This document shows, one piece after another, positions 5,796-6,941 of a stretch of 6,941 bases of DNA. This DNA comes from an uncultured Pseudomonadota bacterium (lineage in GTDB: Bacteria; Myxococcota_A; UBA796; CAJQPC01), in assembly GCA_937915955.1 (NCBI GenBank), contig CALGIB010000758.1:1-6941 (forward strand), read 5' to 3'. The stretch's first letter is position 1; each line of letters begins with the position of its first letter. Below the pieces are notes generated by a model. It worked only from the letters and a program-made list of their open reading frames with translations. It was not told where the DNA came from and searched no databases. A program made the translations under genes and the position numbers.

Positions 5796-6095
5796 ATGTC
5801 TGACCTCAGCGAAGAACTCCGCCGGCTCGAGTACTACCAGCGACGAGAGGCCAAGCGCACCTTCGTCGCCCGGGCGCTGCTCCTGGGCTTCATCGTCGCG
5901 CTCCTGGGCGCCAACCTGGCCATGACCTGGCAGATGCGCGCTGACATGGTCGTCAACATCAACCAGGCTCGCCTGGAGCAGGCCGCCCTGCAGGATCAGC
6001 AGAACGTCGATCTCGTGGCGATGGAGGGCCGACTGGCCGTGGTCGAGAGCTGCCACACCGAGGAGCCCCCGGCCGAGGCGCTTGCCTCTCGCTGA
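5796..6095 (+). CDS. Small single-pass membrane protein with coiled-coil tail
   Basis: A 99-residue protein I do not recognise as a named family. The N-terminus (about 1-22, SEELRRLEYYQRREAKR) is highly charged and net basic, so it should stay in the cytoplasm. One membrane helix follows at about 24-45 (VARALLLGFIVALLGANLAM). The outer part (about 46-86) is a heptad-like amphipathic helix rich in Gln, Ala and Leu, probably a short coiled coil that dimerises. It ends with one cysteine and a short acidic, Pro/Ala-rich tail. The start is well supported: AAGGAG at 5782-5787, eight bases before ATG, and a promoter-like region just upstream. It is 33 bp ahead of the MYG1-like gene and probably co-transcribed, and divergent from the seven-helix membrane protein. 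The role is unknown; it could be a scaffold or membrane-anchor protein. Confidence 0.8.
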   Translation: MSDLSEELRRLEYYQRREAKRTFVARALLLGFIVALLGANLAMTWQMRADMVVNINQARLEQAALQDQQNVDLVAMEGRLAVVESCHTEEPPAEALASR

Positions 6096-6128
6096 GGCCG
6101 CCGACAGGGCACCGGTTAGGCGGGGTCG

Positions 6129-6941
6129 ATGCCGATCACCGTCGCCACCCACTACGGCAAGTTCCACGCAGACGATGTCCTGGCCTGGGCGCTGATCCGG
6201 CGCTTCCTGGCCCCGGACGCGCGGCTGGTCCGGGCCCGTCAGCCCGAGCTGCTCGAGGCCGCGGACCTGGTCTTTGACGTCGGCGGCGTCTTCGATCCGG
6301 CCACCTGCCGCTTCGATCACCACCAGAAGGGCTACCAGGGCCCCCTGTCCTCGGCGGGCATGGTGCTGAACTGGATGGAGCAGGAGCGCCACCTCGGCCC
6401 GGACCTGGCCAGCCACCTGCGCCGCTCGCTGGTCGACTACGTGGACGAGGTGGACACCGGGCGCCGTCAACCCGACCCCGCCACACCCTGCTTCGCGGTG
6501 CTGGTCGACCTCTACAACAAGGGCTGCTCGAGCCTGCCCGCGTTCGACGCCGCCTTCCTGCGCGCCGGCGAGATGGCGCTGGGCGTGGTCGAGGGTCTGG
6601 TCCGCGAGCTCGAGGCCCGCTTCGAGGACAGGGTTCGCATCGAGCGGGCGATGCGCGAGGCCGAGGGGCGGGCCAGCAACCTGCTGCTGCTGCACACCTG
6701 GTTCGACTGGAAGGGGCCCTACTTCGATCTGGGCGGCGCCGAGCACTCCACCGAGTTCGTGCTCCAGCCCGACCTCAACGGCGAGACCTGGCGGGTGGTC
6801 GCCATCCCGCCCGCCCGCGGCAGCTTCGACAAGAAGCGCCCGCTGCCCGAGGCCTGGGCCGGCCTGGTGGACGAAGATCTGGTCCAGCTCACCGGCGTGC
6901 CCGGCGCGAAGTTCTGCCACAAGAACCGCTTCATCTGCGTC
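6129..6941 (+). CDS. MYG1/UPF0160-family metal-dependent hydrolase (3' end beyond window)
   Basis: The first 271 residues of a protein of the MYG1 (UPF0160) family, related to DHH phosphoesterases. The eukaryotic member is a 3'-5' RNA exonuclease; bacterial members are mostly uncharacterised. Diagnostic motifs are THYGKFHADD (7-16, His8, His13, Asp15, Asp16), FDVGGVFDP (49-57, Asp50), RFDHHQKG (61-68, the DHH triad) and YVDEVDTG (104-111, Asp106 and Asp109). Together these supply the usual metal ligands. The C-terminal half has the family's GPYFDL and LTGVPGAKFCHKNRFI regions. Bacterial homologues are about 290-300 residues, so only some 20-30 residues should be missing. ATG 6129 is preceded by AGGCGGGG, a modest ribosome site, and aligns with the family start. 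It lies 33 bp after the small membrane protein gene. Substrate in bacteria is unknown. Confidence 0.92.
   Translation, partial: MPITVATHYGKFHADDVLAWALIRRFLAPDARLVRARQPELLEAADLVFDVGGVFDPATCRFDHHQKGYQGPLSSAGMVLNWMEQERHLGPDLASHLRRSLVDYVDEVDTGRRQPDPATPCFAVLVDLYNKGCSSLPAFDAAFLRAGEMALGVVEGLVRELEARFEDRVRIERAMREAEGRASNLLLLHTWFDWKGPYFDLGGAEHSTEFVLQPDLNGETWRVVAIPPARGSFDKKRPLPEAWAGLVDEDLVQLTGVPGAKFCHKNRFICV

Noticed and set aside
6098..6123. CCGCC / GGCGG pairing that could hide the MYG1 ribosome site
   Set aside because: A five-base stem with a 16-base loop in GC-rich DNA is weak evidence; no alternative structure suggests a switch.
5700..6920. A 406-codon minus-strand frame over the small membrane protein and MYG1 genes
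   Set aside because: It is antisense to a confidently identified MYG1-family gene and has no signature of its own.

Overview
This is a 6.9 kb piece of a very GC-rich bacterial chromosome. Its coding regions show strong G/C preference at third codon positions, which also produces long spurious antisense frames. The mix of genes, the short uncharged signal peptides on the exported proteins and the single-gene functional variety suggest a myxobacterial or related deltaproteobacterial-type genome. That placement is inference from style only; nothing in the window is a taxonomic marker. I see no RNA gene, insertion sequence, CRISPR array, phage gene or defence system.

Layout. Left block: a 5'-complete, 3'-truncated amidohydrolase of the N-acyl-D-amino-acid deacylase family runs leftwards off the window edge (1145 to 1). 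It is transcribed divergently from a TetR-family regulator (1193-1822), across a 47 bp gap whose right half, together with the tetR start codon, is covered by a 33 bp nested palindrome. A four-CBS-domain protein (1851-2666) follows the regulator after 28 bp and probably shares its transcript. After a further 96 bp comes a secreted or lipoprotein M28-family zinc aminopeptidase with an inserted PA domain (2763-4220).

Middle and right blocks: the peptidase gene meets, tail to tail with only 3 bp between stops, a leftward pair. The pair is a seven-helix conserved membrane protein of unknown function (5707 to 5012) followed by a signal-peptide-bearing beta-repeat protein resembling DUF4097 (4961 to 4224). 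Divergent from that pair is a rightward pair: a 99-residue single-pass membrane protein with a coiled-coil tail (5796-6095) and a MYG1/UPF0160-family metal-dependent hydrolase (6129 to the right edge, truncated).

How they work together. The clearest functional unit is the tetR-amidohydrolase pair: the operator geometry (TGAA/TTCA half-sites repeating every 9 bp) suggests that the regulator represses both its own gene and the deacylase, with relief by a substrate-related ligand. The CBS protein may report adenine-nucleotide state in the same transcript, but no effector domain shows what it controls. The remaining genes look like ordinary housekeeping or cell-envelope genes in short operons. 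I found no convincing new multi-gene system; the operator array, the uncharacterised membrane-protein family and the tandem TTGACA boxes are the items most worth a second look.
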